From JBKQVT01 sp963727245 (GTDB taxonomy: Bacteria > Planctomycetota > Planctomycetia > Pirellulales > Thermoguttaceae), in assembly GCA_963727245.1 (NCBI GenBank), contig CAVSFO010000013.1:1-64000 (forward strand): a stretch of DNA of 64,000 nucleotides, written 5' to 3'. Positions 9,814 through 19,322 of the stretch are shown here, in pieces. How positions within the stretch are numbered: position 1 is the first letter of the stretch; each line of letters starts with the position of its first letter. Under the pieces are notes generated by a model. It saw nothing but the letters and a program-made list of their open reading frames with translations. It did not search any database and was not told where the DNA came from. The translations under genes were made by a program, and so were the position numbers.

Positions 9814-10586
9814 TTTCCTCCGCGTCGCCGCGTCCCCGCGCGAGAACTGCCGGGCTACCTTCAAACGCCCTGCTCGGGGGACGACAAATCGAGCTTTTTT
9901 TCTTGCACCCAGCGCAATTTTGCCCGGAATTTCCAAGTAAATACCATACCCCACCGCGCTTTTGCCCTGATTTCCGCGGCGGAACGTAGTTCGGAAACTC
10001 GCAAGAAGTCGAAAAAAATGGGCCACGAAAATAGCGCTTTCCGCCCAGGGCAATCGAGGGGAGCACAGCGGTCGAGCGCGCAGGGGCGAGAAAAATCGGA
10101 AAAATGTCGATTCCGCGGCGGCCGGAAAAATTCTGCAAAGCGGAACGCGATAAGCAGTTGCAGCGAGCACGCGGAGGGACCGGCAAAACAGAGCGTCGGC
10201 GGGCGAATTGTTGACAACGAGTTGTTGGAGTCAATACGAACAAACCGGCCAGGCATTTTGCCCGATGTGACAAAAACGTCGCTCCGCAAACCATTGCGAA
10301 CAAACAACATGAGGAGATGAAATTTCCCAGATTAACTCGAATCATACCAAAACCAAAAACTACCTTAGAGGGGGTAGCTTAAACACAGCCGCAGCAAGGG
10401 GTTACGACAAAGTCGAAAAGTTGTTGACATTACATACTTGTGGGTGGTGCGTAAAACGGCCGAAGATTTCGCCGCAACTCGTTGGCCGGCAGCGGTTTGG
10501 GCGAAAAGCCCGGACCCTACCCCCCGAGGCCCAAAGATTTGTTGTTGGCTAAAAACAATCCAAAACGGGAAAATTCCAGAAACGAA
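9814..10586 (-). repeat. 775-bp inverted repeat, copy A
   Basis: This segment aligns along its whole length, in reverse complement, with 22611-23385, at what I judge by eye to be high 80s per cent identity. Differences include 1-nt indels and fall at all codon positions, and the long ORFs differ between copies, so it is probably not protein-coding. Conserved islands include CTACCCCCTCTAAGGTAG followed by TTTTT (a weak terminator-like hairpin), GCCTCGGGGGGTAGGGTCCG, and AAATGCCTGGCCGGTTTGTT. It could be a structured RNA, a non-autonomous mobile element, or an old duplication. Confidence 0.7.
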
Positions 10587-10736
10587 GGGGGAAGGGAAGG
10601 CGGAAGGCAGAAGGCGGAGGGCGGAAGCACGCCCCCTCAACGCAGTCGAGGGGCTTTTCCGACCCCTGGCCCCTTCTTCCTTCCCCCTTCCGCCTTCCCC
10701 CTTCCGCCTTCATCCTTTATCCTTCATCCTTACCCC
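10587..10736. repeat. Heptanucleotide-period tracts upstream of coaB
   Basis: GGAAGGC/AGAAGGC/GGAGGGC units run through about 10595-10625, and pyrimidine versions (CCTTCCG, then ATCCTTT/ATCCTTC/ATCCTTA) run through about 10675-10732, directly up to the coaB start. The short centre between them could form a hairpin with the two complementary tracts. Confidence 0.6.
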
Positions 10737-11360
10737 ATGGCTCGCATCCTCATTACCTCCGGTCCGACGCGGCAGTATCTCGACCGCGTGCGATACCTGT
10801 CCAACGCCTCCAGCGGGCGGATGGGTCAGGCCCTGGCCGCCGCGGCCGTCGAGGCCGGACATGAGGTGGTCGTCGTCAGCGGGCCCGTCGGCGTCCGCTA
10901 TCCGGCAGCGGCGAAGGTGATCCCGGTCGTCTCCACCGAGGAGATGCTGGCGGAGTGCCTGAAGGTCTTCCCGGCGTGCGACGGGCTGATCGCCGTGGCG
11001 GCCCCTTGCGATTACCGGCCGCGGACGGTGGCCGACGGCAAGATCCGCAAGACGGGCCGGCCGTTGGAAATCGAGCTGGTGGAAACGCCCGACATCGTCG
11101 CCCGCTTGGGAGCGATCCGCCGCGCGCAGTGGATGGTGGCCTTCGCGTTGGAGACGGAAGACCGGCACTTGCGGGCGCTGGCGAAGCTGGAGCAGAAGAA
11201 CTGCGACCTGATCGTGGTGAACGAGCCGGCCGCGATGAATGCGATGCGCACGCGGGTCGAGGTTCTGGAGACCGGCGGCGTGTTGGCTGCCCTGGCCGGC
11301 AGCAAACGCCGGGTCGCCCGGGCGATCCTGGAAATCGTCGCCGAGCGGCTGATTCGCTGA
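10737..11360 (+). CDS. coaB: Phosphopantothenate-cysteine ligase (CoaB-type flavoprotein)
   Basis: A 207-residue protein matching the CoaB half of CoaBC, which joins cysteine to 4'-phosphopantothenate in coenzyme A synthesis using CTP. Visible motifs are ITSGPTRQYLDRVRYLSN followed by ASSGRMG (nucleotide binding), AAPCDYRPRTVADGKIRK, and CDLIVVNEPAAMN. The ATG at 10737 begins exactly at the family's N-terminus; the longer open frame upstream is repeat DNA. The decarboxylase half, CoaC, is a separate gene at 30408-30957, so the pathway is encoded by two unlinked genes here. The protein is complete, with no frameshift. Confidence 0.85.
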   Translation: MARILITSGPTRQYLDRVRYLSNASSGRMGQALAAAAVEAGHEVVVVSGPVGVRYPAAAKVIPVVSTEEMLAECLKVFPACDGLIAVAAPCDYRPRTVADGKIRKTGRPLEIELVETPDIVARLGAIRRAQWMVAFALETEDRHLRALAKLEQKNCDLIVVNEPAAMNAMRTRVEVLETGGVLAALAGSKRRVARAILEIVAERLIR

Positions 11361-11374
11361 TCCGTTGACCGCAG

Positions 11375-11533
11375 GTGTGCCACTGGCTTTGCCAGTGCTT
11401 CCGCGGGGCTGGTTGCCGAAAGCACTGGCAAAGCCAGTGGCACCCGGCCGAAAGCACTGGCAAAGCCAGTGGCACCCGGCACTGGCAAAGCCAGTGGCAC
11501 CCGGCACTGGCAAAGCCAGTGGCACCCGGCGGC
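11375..11533. repeat. Cluster of GCCACTGGCTTTGCCAGTG palindromes
   Basis: Alternating copies of GCCACTGGCTTTGCCAGTGC and its complement GCACTGGCAAAGCCAGTGGC occur about five times in 160 bp. Each half is itself a hairpin (CACTGGC-TTT-GCCAGTG). Related copies are at 35728 and 35870. Possibly transcribed as a stack of stem-loops after coaB, which might help terminate transcription. Confidence 0.8.
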
Positions 11534-11543
11534 CGCAACTGCC

Positions 11544-11582
11544 CTCACCCCCGGCCCCTCTCCCAAAGGGAGAGGGGAGAAC
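11544..11582. repeat. CCCTCACCC...AGAGGGGAGA palindromic repeat
   Basis: CCCTCTCCCAAAGGGAGAGG forms a perfect stem, preceded by CCCTCACCCCCGGCC. Related copies are at 12300-12335, 34231-34262, 34311-34345, 35566-35600 and 59968-60000. It lies between the convergent coaB and 11597 genes and may serve as a bidirectional terminator. Confidence 0.6.
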
Positions 11583-11596
11583 TTCAAAACACGTTC

Positions 11597-12226
11597 TCAG
11601 GGGCCGCCGGCATCTCGATGCGTGATGTCGGTGCAGTGGCCGTCGGCATCGAAGATCACTTGCAGGGCCTGTTTCTGGCCGGGCGGACCGGGAGTGGCCA
11701 GGCAGAACCAGCCGCCGTTGAGCCGGGCGACGGGGACGTCGCCGGCGGAGATCGACACGGGCCCGGAGGGGCCGAAGGTGAGCGACATGATGGCGGCGGC
11801 CGCGACCTGGGCGTCGGCGCTGTTGACGACCTTCATCAAGCCCTGGCTCATGGATGCCGGCCCGGAAACCTCGGCCACCTTGCCGCCGTCCTGGACGCGC
11901 ATCATGACGGAGACCAATTCCGCCTTGGGCTGCGGGAGCTGGGACGAGAAGACGTAGTAGAACCGCACGCCCGGAAAGGCCTTGTCGAGGGCGCCGTTCT
12001 GCATGGCCGCCGGGCCTTGCTGCCAGGTCTTGTCTGCATACTGGGCGGCAAGGAACTTCTTCACCGCCGCCTGGTCCTTGGCCGCCTGGTCCGGCTCGGC
12101 CGCCGTCAGCGGACAGGTGATCGCCAGAAGGACCAACGCGAGAACGATTCGATGATATCGCAGACGTTCGCAAACGAAGGGGATGGAATCGGCCATGATC
12201 TGTTTCTCCGTTTTGGACTCGTTCAT
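11597..12226 (-). CDS. Secreted hypothetical protein
   Basis: About 209 residues with a hydrophobic export signal near the N-terminus (YHRIVLALVLLAITCPLTAA), then a soluble domain rich in beta-type segments (KAELVSVMMRVQDGGKVAEV). I chose the ATG at 12226 because GGGGAG lies a few bases upstream; the ATG at 12196 is the alternative. It may be a periplasmic or lipid-free secreted protein. No family recognised. It is a single gene, convergent with coaB and separated from the downstream-facing oxidoreductase by a GC-rich palindromic repeat. Confidence 0.65.
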   Translation of the reverse strand: MNESKTEKQIMADSIPFVCERLRYHRIVLALVLLAITCPLTAAEPDQAAKDQAAVKKFLAAQYADKTWQQGPAAMQNGALDKAFPGVRFYYVFSSQLPQPKAELVSVMMRVQDGGKVAEVSGPASMSQGLMKVVNSADAQVAAAAIMSLTFGPSGPVSISAGDVPVARLNGGWFCLATPGPPGQKQALQVIFDADGHCTDITHRDAGGP

Positions 12227-12299
12227 ACTTCTCCCCAGTCTACCACGCACCGAACGAAGGTTGGTCAGGAGAGTGGCCGAGCGAAACGTGCAAACCGGC

Positions 12300-12336
12300 C
12301 CTCACCCTGACCCTCTCCCGGAAGGAGAGGGGACGA
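12300..12336. repeat. CCCTCACCCTGACCCTCTCC palindromic repeat
   Basis: CCTCTCCCGGAAGGAGAGG is the hairpin core, the same family as at 11544. It lies between the starts and ends of two minus-strand genes. Confidence 0.6.
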
Positions 12337-12361
12337 ACCTTGACCCACGGTCGCCGCTGAA

Positions 12362-13495
12362 TTATACCTCAATCCACTGCCCTTGGGCGGCCGAGCGGCG
12401 CAGGCAATCCATCAGATGCTGGACGCGAATGCCTTGTTCCAGGCCCGGCACGGCGGGGCGGCCTTGGGCAATGGCCTCGAGGAAGGCCGCCAAACAGGCG
12501 ACGTGGCTGCGGACCCAGCCGATCGCCGCCTTGGGGCTGGGAAACGGGGTGGCCGGCTGCGGATAGCGCTGGCCGGCATCGATGCGGGTCCAACCCCGCG
12601 AGCCGCCCAGCGGCCCGGCCGCCGCCGTGGCGTCGTAATACTCCAGCCAGTTCGGCGTCATGCCGTTGAATCGCAGGGCGCCGCGGGCGCCGTGAATCTC
12701 CAGCCGGATTTCGTCCTCGCTGCCGGTGGCGAGCTTCGTGGCTTCGATCGTGCCCAGAGCCCCCGATTGCATCCGCGCCAGCAGCACGGCGCTGTCTTCG
12801 GCATCGACCGCGACGCTGGCGGCCGGATCGCCGGCGGCCGGGCGCCGGGGATAGGCGATGCGGGTGGCGGCCGCGACCGCCTGGAACGGGCCGATCAGCC
12901 AATCGACCAGATCGAGGATGTGCGAGGCCAGGTCGGCAATCACTCCGCCCCCGGCGGCGGCCGTATGTCGCCATCGTAGCATGGCATCGGGATCGGCATT
13001 GCCGCCGTGCAAATAGCAGACGCGGAACGCCAGGATTTGCCCCAGGCCGCCGGACTCCACGAGTTGCTTGGCCCGCATCGTCGCCGGGAAGAAGCGGTTC
13101 TGGAAGGTCATCTGGGCGACGCCGCGGTAATCCTTCAAGGCCGCTTCGACCTGCTCGGCCTCGTCCCTGGTGGCCACCAGCGGCTTGTCGCAATAGATGT
13201 GCTTCTGCTGCCGCATGGCCGAGAGCAAGGCGTCCTTGTGGAGGTGGTTGGGCGTGCAGATGTGGACGATGTCGATGTCGGGGTTTTCGGTGACCGCGCG
13301 ATAATCGGTCGCCGCCACGTCGGCGCCGAGCGTCTGCCGGGCCTTCTCGGCCGTTTCCGCGCGGCTGGTGACGACGTGCGTAATCCGGGCCGCCAGGGGC
13401 ACGGGGTCATAGAACAGCGGCAGGTTCAGGTAGCCATAGGCGTGGACCTTGCCAATCATGCCGAAGCCAAGGATGCCGACGCGGTAGGTCTTCAT
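12362..13495 (-). CDS. Gfo/Idh/MocA family NAD(P)-dependent oxidoreductase
   Basis: A 377-residue protein with an N-terminal Rossmann fold (VGILGFGMIGKVHAYGY, residues 6-22), the family signature HICTPNHLHKDALLSAM, and CDKPLVATRDEAEQ, whose EKP-like lysine is the usual catalytic/cofactor-contact residue. The C-terminal alpha/beta domain has GGGVIADLASHILDLVDWL, with the conserved His of the GxxxDxxxHxxD pattern. The family oxidises or reduces sugars, inositols and related polyols; the substrate cannot be read from sequence. Planctomycetes carry many paralogues. The start at 13495 fits the Rossmann N-terminus. A second, longer in-frame start (13567) overlaps repeated sequence from the neighbouring gene's 3' end and is less likely. 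Confidence 0.85.
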   Translation of the reverse strand: MKTYRVGILGFGMIGKVHAYGYLNLPLFYDPVPLAARITHVVTSRAETAEKARQTLGADVAATDYRAVTENPDIDIVHICTPNHLHKDALLSAMRQQKHIYCDKPLVATRDEAEQVEAALKDYRGVAQMTFQNRFFPATMRAKQLVESGGLGQILAFRVCYLHGGNADPDAMLRWRHTAAAGGGVIADLASHILDLVDWLIGPFQAVAAATRIAYPRRPAAGDPAASVAVDAEDSAVLLARMQSGALGTIEATKLATGSEDEIRLEIHGARGALRFNGMTPNWLEYYDATAAAGPLGGSRGWTRIDAGQRYPQPATPFPSPKAAIGWVRSHVACLAAFLEAIAQGRPAVPGLEQGIRVQHLMDCLRRSAAQGQWIEV

Positions 13496-13563
13496 GGTTT
13501 CAGTGCCAAGCGGTGATACTTGCTCCGCCGGGCTGCTCGACGATGCCGGCCTGCCGGTCGGTT

Positions 13564-15252
13564 TCATCGTTTCAACGCCAAGCGGTGATATTTGCTGCGG
13601 CGGTGGGCGACCCGTTCCGGATTTTCGGCCACCACCGACTTTTCATAGGCGGCGAAATTCCCCTCGAACCAGCGCGCCGTGCCGCTGCCTTCCATAATCA
13701 GCAAGTGGGTGCAGACCCGATCGAGGAAGAAGCGGTCGTGGCTGATGACCATGGCGCAGCCGGGAAACTCGACCAGGGCCTGCTCCAGGACCCGCATGGT
13801 GTTGACGTCGAGGTCGTTGGTCGGCTCGTCCAACAGGATCAGGTTGCCGCCGCGGCGGAGCATCTTGGCCAGGTGGATGCGGTTCCGCTCGCCGCCGGAG
13901 CACTGGCCGACCTGCTTCTGCTGTTGCGGGCCGCGGAAGTTGAAGCGGGCGACGTAAGCCCGCGAGTGCATCGACATCGTGCCCAGCTCGATGTGGTCCT
14001 TGCCGCCGGTGATTTCCTCGAAGACCGTTTTCTCGTCGTCCAGGGCGTCGCGGTGCTGGTCGACATAGGAGAGCACGACGCTTTGGCCCAGCTCGATGGT
14101 GCCGGCGTCGGGCTGCTCCTGGCCGACGATCATGCGGAAGAGCGTGGTCTTGCCGGTGCCGTTGGGGCCGATGACGCCGACGATGCCGCCCCGCGGCACG
14201 TCGAAGCTGCAATCCTCCATGAGATTCAGGTAATCGCCGTTGGCGTGGTAGCCCTTGTTGACGTGCCGGACGGTGAGCACCTTTTCGCCCAAGCGCGGCC
14301 CGGGGGCGATCTGAATGATCGTCTCGCTTTTCGAGTCGAGTTCCTGGTGACTGGCCAGCTCGTCGTAGGCCTTGATGCGGGCCTGGTTCTTTTGCAGCCG
14401 GCCGTGGTGCGAGTTGCGGATCCAGTCCAACTCGCGCTGGAGCGTCTTCTGCCGCTGGTTCTCCTTCTTCTCCGCGATCCGCAGCAACTCGATCCTCTGG
14501 GCCAGCCAGGAGGAATAGTTCCCCTCGAAAGGTATCCCGCGCCCGGCGTCCAGCTCCAGGATCCATTTGGTGATGTTGTCGAGGAAGTAGCGGTCGTGGG
14601 TGACGATGATGACCGTGCCCGGATACTCCCGCAGCGTTTCCTCGAGCCACTGCACGGTCTCGGCGTCGAGGTGGTTGGTGGGCTCGTCCAGGAGCAGGAG
14701 GTCGGGCTTTTCCAGCAGGGCCATGCAGAGCGCCACCCGCCGCCGCTCGCCGCCGGAAAGCTGCCGGACGGGCGTGTCGTCGGGCGGCAGCACCAGGGCG
14801 TCGGAGGCGATGTCCAACAGGCGGTCCAGCTCCCAACCGTCGCAGGCGTCGATCTTCTCCTGGAGCTGCCCCATTTCGTCCATCAGCCTGTCCAGGTCGT
14901 CGCTTTCTGTGGGCTCGGCCATGCGGGCGGAAACGGCGTTGAACCGATCGATCAGGTCCTGGACCGGCTTCATGGCGGTGCGGAGGTTTTCCCGCACGGT
15001 CTTGTCCAGTTCCAGCAGCGGCTCCTGGGCGACGTAGCGGACGCGCATTCCCTTGGCCAGGGCGGCCGTGCCGTCGATTTCCCGCTCCAGGCCGGCCATG
15101 ATCCGCAGCAGGGTGGATTTTCCCGAGCCGTTCTCGCCCACCACGCCGATCTTGGCGCCGTAGTAGAACGACAGGCTGATATTACGGAGCACGACCTTCT
15201 CGCCATAGGCCTTGCTGACGTTGCGCATCTCGAAGATGAACTGGGGAGCCAT
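13564..15252 (-). CDS. ettA: Energy-dependent translational throttle protein EttA (ABC-F ATPase)
   Basis: A 562-residue soluble ABC-F protein with two ABC cassettes in one chain. Cassette 1 has Walker A GENGSGKST, signature LSGGERRR and Walker B LLLLDEPTNHLD. Cassette 2 has Walker A GPNGTGKTT, signature CSGGERNR and Walker B LILLDEPTNDLD. Between them is the linker arm (SHHGRLQKNQARIKAYDEL). Length and motifs match EttA (about 555 residues), which binds the ribosomal E site and gates entry into elongation according to ATP/ADP ratio. The ATG at 15252 precedes MAPQFIFEMRNVSK, the family start. The gene is intact. It faces away from the manC-like gene with about 170 bp between. Confidence 0.92.
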   Translation of the reverse strand: MAPQFIFEMRNVSKAYGEKVVLRNISLSFYYGAKIGVVGENGSGKSTLLRIMAGLEREIDGTAALAKGMRVRYVAQEPLLELDKTVRENLRTAMKPVQDLIDRFNAVSARMAEPTESDDLDRLMDEMGQLQEKIDACDGWELDRLLDIASDALVLPPDDTPVRQLSGGERRRVALCMALLEKPDLLLLDEPTNHLDAETVQWLEETLREYPGTVIIVTHDRYFLDNITKWILELDAGRGIPFEGNYSSWLAQRIELLRIAEKKENQRQKTLQRELDWIRNSHHGRLQKNQARIKAYDELASHQELDSKSETIIQIAPGPRLGEKVLTVRHVNKGYHANGDYLNLMEDCSFDVPRGGIVGVIGPNGTGKTTLFRMIVGQEQPDAGTIELGQSVVLSYVDQHRDALDDEKTVFEEITGGKDHIELGTMSMHSRAYVARFNFRGPQQQKQVGQCSGGERNRIHLAKMLRRGGNLILLDEPTNDLDVNTMRVLEQALVEFPGCAMVISHDRFFLDRVCTHLLIMEGSGTARWFEGNFAAYEKSVVAENPERVAHRRSKYHRLALKR

Positions 15253-15423
15253 ATTTGCTGTTCTATGATATTTCCGCGATACGCCGCGAGGCCAATTCCA
15301 GCGCCGGCCCTCCTCGCATGAGGGGGGATGGGTGCGGCTGGGTCGCCAGGCCCCTCTTCTCGACCAACCAGCGGGAAAGTATAACAGGAACCATCTGGAG
15401 GCGGCAACCGATGAGAATACGCA

Positions 15424-16506
15424 TTGATCCTGGCCGGCGGCGCCGGCACGCGACTTTGGCCGATGAGCCGGGCCGAACAGCCGAAACAGTTGATTCCGCT
15501 GGTGAAGGGCAAGAGCTTGCTCCAGATCGCTTTCGAGCGGCTCGAAGGCGTGATTCCCGTTGCCAACCGCTACGTCTGCGCCGCCCAGGAGCACCAGGAC
15601 GCCATTCTGACCGGCGTTCCCGCGCTGTCGCGGTCACAGTTCCTGGGCGAGCCGCTGGGCCGCGACACGCTGGCGGCCGTCGGCCTGGGCGCGGCCGTGC
15701 TGGCCGCCAATGACCCGCAGGCAACGATCGGCGTCTTCACGGCCGATCACCTCATCGAGCCGGCCGAACAGTTTGCGGCGGCCATCGAGCAGGGCTTCGC
15801 CCTGGTCGAGCAGTCGCCCGAGGTCCTGGTCACTTTCGGTATCGTCCCCACCGGGCCGGCCACCGGATTGGGCTACCTCGAGTTGGGCCGGGCGCTTGAG
15901 GGCGGGGCCAGGATGGTGGACCGCTTTGCCGAAAAGCCGGCGCTGGAACTGGCCCAACAGTATTTCCAGCAAGGTCCCGAGCGGTGCCTCTGGAACAGCG
16001 GCATGTTTGTCTGGCGGGCCTCCACGCTCCTGGATTGCATCGGCCGCTACAAGCCGGCGGTGTTGGAAGGGCTCAATCGCGTCGCCGAGGTGTGGCGGAC
16101 GCCCCGGCGCGGCGAGGTCCTGGAGCGGGTTTATCCGACACTGGAAAAGATCAGCGTCGATTACGCCGTCATGGAGCCGGCCGCCCGGGACCCGGCGGTC
16201 ACGCTGGCGGCCATTCCCATGCCGGTAAGCTGGCTGGACGTGGGCTCATGGCCCTCGTTTGCGCGGACCTGTCAGTTCGACGAGCAGGGCAACGCCCTGT
16301 CGGTCGGGCCGCACTTGTTGGTGGACACGTCGAATTGCCTGGTGGTATCCGACGATCCCGACCACCTGGTTGCGACGATCGGCTGCCGGGACGTGATGGT
16401 GATTCACACGAAGTCGGCCACCTTGATCTGTCCTTTCGACAAGGCGGAACAGATCAAGGACCTTCACAAGCTGGTGGAGTCGCGGTTCGGAAGCCCGTAT
16501 GCCTAG
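15424..16506 (+). CDS. Mannose-1-phosphate guanylyltransferase
   Basis: About 360 residues of a nucleotidyltransferase that makes GDP-mannose from mannose-1-phosphate and GTP. Motifs: ILAGGAGTRLWPMSR (nucleotide-binding loop), EQPKQLIPLVKGKSLLQ (LxPL motif), FTADHLIEP (metal-binding DH), ERCLWNSGMFVWRAS, SVDYAVMEPA and VSWLDVGSWPSF. The frame opens with a TTG at 15424, right after an in-frame stop. An ATG at 15411 (MRI...) is in another frame, and the family normally starts Met-His-Ala-x-Ile-Leu-Ala-Gly-Gly, so a small indel at about 15411-15424 has probably separated the true ATG. It would feed GDP-mannose to surface polysaccharide synthesis. Confidence 0.88.
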   Translation: MILAGGAGTRLWPMSRAEQPKQLIPLVKGKSLLQIAFERLEGVIPVANRYVCAAQEHQDAILTGVPALSRSQFLGEPLGRDTLAAVGLGAAVLAANDPQATIGVFTADHLIEPAEQFAAAIEQGFALVEQSPEVLVTFGIVPTGPATGLGYLELGRALEGGARMVDRFAEKPALELAQQYFQQGPERCLWNSGMFVWRASTLLDCIGRYKPAVLEGLNRVAEVWRTPRRGEVLERVYPTLEKISVDYAVMEPAARDPAVTLAAIPMPVSWLDVGSWPSFARTCQFDEQGNALSVGPHLLVDTSNCLVVSDDPDHLVATIGCRDVMVIHTKSATLICPFDKAEQIKDLHKLVESRFGSPYA

Positions 16507-16585
16507 CGTTTGCCCACGCGGCTTCTGCGCGCCGTGCGCGGGTTTGCTCCCGTCCCCCACGTCATCGCACGAGTCTTCGCTCGAC

Positions 16586-17643
16586 TCAGGGCGTCAAGTC
16601 GGCGTCCGGGGCGAAGCCCTCGACAAATCGAGCCAGGAGATCGGCGGCCCGGTCGATGTCGTCCAATGAAATCGTCTCGACCGGACTGTGCATGTAACGA
16701 TTGGGAATGCTGATCAGGCCGGCGGCCACCCCCGCGCGATTGATCTGAATGGCGTTGGCGTCGGTGCCGGTCGCCTTGCCCGAGGCGGCTAGTTGATACT
16801 CGATGCCGTTTCCCTCGGCCGCGGCCAAGAGGCGCTCGACCACCTTGGGATTCATGTTCGGGCCGCGGTGAATCACCGGTCCTTTGCCCAAGCGCACGTC
16901 GCCCTCCTCTTTCTTCTCGATGGTCGGGCAATCGGTGGCATGGGTGACGTCAACGGCCACGCCGACCTGCGGGTCGATGCCGAAGGCGCTGGTCCGGGCC
17001 CCGCGAGCCCGAGTTCCTCCTGCACCGTCGAGACGCTGTAGACGCTGCAGCGCAGCTTGCCGGCGTCCGCGCGGCGAAGGGCCTCGACGACCACCCAAAG
17101 ACCGGCCTTGTCGTCCATCGCCGATGCGACCGCCTTGCCGTTGCGAAGCTCGCGGAAATGAAGCTCGACGGTGACCGCGTCGCCGATGCGGACCGCCTTG
17201 CGGGCGTCCTCGTCGTCGCTGGCCCCGATGTCGAGCCACAGGTCTTTCATCTTCGGCACCTGCTTGCGCTCCTCCTCGGTGAGCAGGTGGATCGGCTTCC
17301 GCGCAATCACGCCGGGGACCGGGCCGGCGGCGGTCCAAACCGTCATGCGCTGGCCGATGAGCACTTCCGGATCCCATCCCCCGATGGGCTGAACATAAAG
17401 GAAGCCGTCGTCATCGATGTGCTGCACGATCAGGCCGATCTGGTCGCAATGCCCGGCCAGCATGATCCGCAGCGGCGAGCCCGGGCGGCGGGCGGCGATT
17501 ACGTTGCCGTGGAGGTCGGTAGTGACCTGGTCGGCGAAGGCGGCGACATAGTCGCGAACGACCTGTTGGATGGCGGTTTCATAGCCCGAAGGGCTGGGCG
17601 TGGCCAGAATCCGCTTCAAAAAATCGAGGGCATTGGTGTCCAA
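16586..17643 (-). CDS. M42 family metallo-aminopeptidase / endoglucanase-like (one frameshift)
   Basis: Two frames join near 17000 into about 350 residues, the usual family length. All metal ligands are visible: His in AGHCDQIGLIV, Asp in SAMDDKAG, Glu-Glu in VQEELGL, Asp in VAVDVTHATD and His in NRYMHSPVE. Family M42 proteins are self-compartmentalising, dodecameric di-zinc aminopeptidases that trim peptides in the cytosol; some were misnamed endoglucanases. The shift lies in CTCGGGCTCGCGGGGCCCG, where one base restores GLRGARTSAFGID. I chose the TTG at 17643 (LDTNALDFLKRIL) because GAGGAG lies 8 bp upstream, in preference to the ATG at 17685. Confidence 0.85.
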
Positions 17644-17699
17644 AGCAAAACTCCTCTGGGTTGGGGGCAATCGAACTGCTGCCAATAATATGCCAATTT

Positions 17700-17926
17700 C
17701 ACAGGATTTCGCAAGGCAGGGGACGAGGAAGGGGGGAAGGCGGACGGCGGACGGCGAAAGGGGAGGGCGGAAACGCCGCGTGTCGCTAAGTCCTCAGTTC
17801 TTAGTGCTTAGTTTCCCGCATCGCGTCCGCCTTCCGCCCTCCCCCTTCTCCTGTGTGCCGTCTTGACGGCCCCCACCCATTGGCCTAAGATTTAGCCTTT
17901 CGCCGGCTAAAAGACTGCCTGGACCC
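17700..17926. repeat. Intergenic heptanucleotide tracts before hom
   Basis: The 283-bp gap holds GGAAGGC/GGACGGC/GGACGGC/GAAAGGG units at about 17735-17765, AGTCCTC/AGTTCTT/AGTGCTT/AGTTTCC at about 17788-17817, and a pyrimidine tract at 17826-17852. All have 7-bp periods. The hom promoter must lie within or after them; TAAGATTTAGCC at 17886 is the only AT-rich patch. Confidence 0.55.
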
Positions 17927-19227
17927 ATGAAAACCACCAAAGTCGCCATCGTCGGATTCGGAACCATCGGCTCGGGGGTGGCGCGACTGCTGCTGGAACA
18001 CGGCGACCGCATCGCCCAACACGCCGGGCAGCGGCTGGAGTTGGTGCAGGTGGTCGATCCGGACCTGACGCGGACGCGAAACGTGACGCTCCCGCCCGGG
18101 CTGCTCACCAACGACCTGTCGAAGGTGCTCAACAACCGGGAGATTGCCGCCGTGGTGCAAGTCGTCGGCGGCATGGAGCCGGATCGCACCATCATGTTGA
18201 AGCTGCTGGAAAGCGGCAAGGACGTGGTGACGGCAAACAAGGCCCTGTTGGCCGAGCACGGCGCGGAACTGTTCGCCCGGGCGCGCGCAACTGGGCCGTT
18301 CCATCGCCTTCGAGGCGGCCGTGGCCGGCGGCATCCCCATCATCGCCGCCATCAGCCAATCGTTGACCGCCAACCAGATCCAGTCGATCCACGCCATCCT
18401 CAACGGCACCAGCAACTTCATTCTTACGCAGATGGAGGACCTGGGGTCCGACTACGCGGCCTCCGTGGCCGAGGCCCAGCAACTCGGCTACGCCGAGGCC
18501 AATCCGGCCATGGACGTCGACGGCAGCGACGTCGCCCAGAAGCTGGCGATCCTGGCGCACCTGGCCTTCGGCGCGGGTCAACTGGCGCGACATCCCCCGC
18601 ACCGGCATCGACAAGGTCGACGTGGCCGACATGCAATACGCCAAGGAATTGGGCTACAGCATCAAGCTGCTGGCGGTGGCCGACCTCGTGCCCGAGGGGC
18701 TGGAACTGCACGTCTCGCCGACCATGATGCGGCACCGCTCGCCCCTGGCCCAGGTCCGCGGCGCGTACAATGCCGTGCGGGTCGTGGGGGACGCCGTGGG
18801 GCGAGTGTTTTTCCACGGCCTGGGGGCCGGTCAGATGCCCACCGCCTCGGCCGCCGTGGCCGACCTGATCGATACCGTGCTGGGCCGCACGGCGATCACC
18901 TTCCGCACGCTCCGCCTTTGGTCCAATGAAGGGGCCGCCCCGGTGGCCATCCGCAATCCGGACAACATGCCCGGCCGCTTCTACCTGCGGCTGTACGTGG
19001 ACGACCGGCCGGGCGTGATCGCCGAGTTGGCCGGCATCCTGGGACGGCACAACATCTCCATCGCCTCGATCATCCAGCACGAGACGGAGGAAGAAGAGCA
19101 AGGGGTGGTCCCCTTGGTCTTCATGACCCATACGACCACCGAAGGCGCCGTGCGGCGCGCCATGGAAACGATCACCGTGCTCTCCTCGGTCCATCCCGGC
19201 AGCGTCCGCATGCGCGTGAGAGATTGA
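17927..19227 (+). CDS. hom: Homoserine dehydrogenase (two frameshifts)
   Basis: Three overlapping frames join into a normal homoserine dehydrogenase of about 433 residues. Frame 1 holds the NAD(P)-binding fold (VAIVGFGTIGSGVARLLLE) and VVTANKALLAEHG. After a shift near 18290 comes the catalytic part (FEAAVAGGIPIIAAISQSL, then ILNGTSNFILTQM and NPAMDVDGSDVAQKLAIL). After a second shift near 18590 comes the rest, with a C-terminal ACT domain (FYLRLYVDDRPGVIAELAGI) that normally binds threonine for feedback inhibition. It reduces aspartate semialdehyde to homoserine. The catalytic Lys and Asp residues of the family are in the conserved blocks, so the breaks look like sequence errors, not decay. 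The next gene downstream is apgM-like. Confidence 0.9.
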
Positions 19228-19228
19228 T

Positions 19229-19311
19229 AAGGATGAAGGATCAAGGATCAAGGATTGGCGGTGCGGTCCCATCATCCTTAATCCTTCATCCTTGATCCTT
19301 CATCCTTCCCC
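19229..19311. repeat. Inverted pair of heptanucleotide tracts (hom-apgM gap)
   Basis: AAGGATG/AAGGATC/AAGGATC/AAGGATT faces ATCCTTA/ATCCTTC/ATCCTTG/ATCCTTC/ATCCTTC, about 15 bp apart. The two arms could pair into a long stem between the two genes, acting as an intercistronic hairpin or terminator. Confidence 0.65.
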
Positions 19312-19322
19312 CGGCCCCTGGT

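Noticed and set aside
9707..10345. 212-codon minus-strand ORF in inverted-repeat copy A
   Set aside because: Copy B has a stop after 24 codons and indels in the same frame, so the reading frame is not under selection.
11375..11533. Tandem repeats as a CRISPR array
   Set aside because: Units are self-complementary, alternate in orientation, and the gaps are not uniform unique spacers. No cas gene is in the window.
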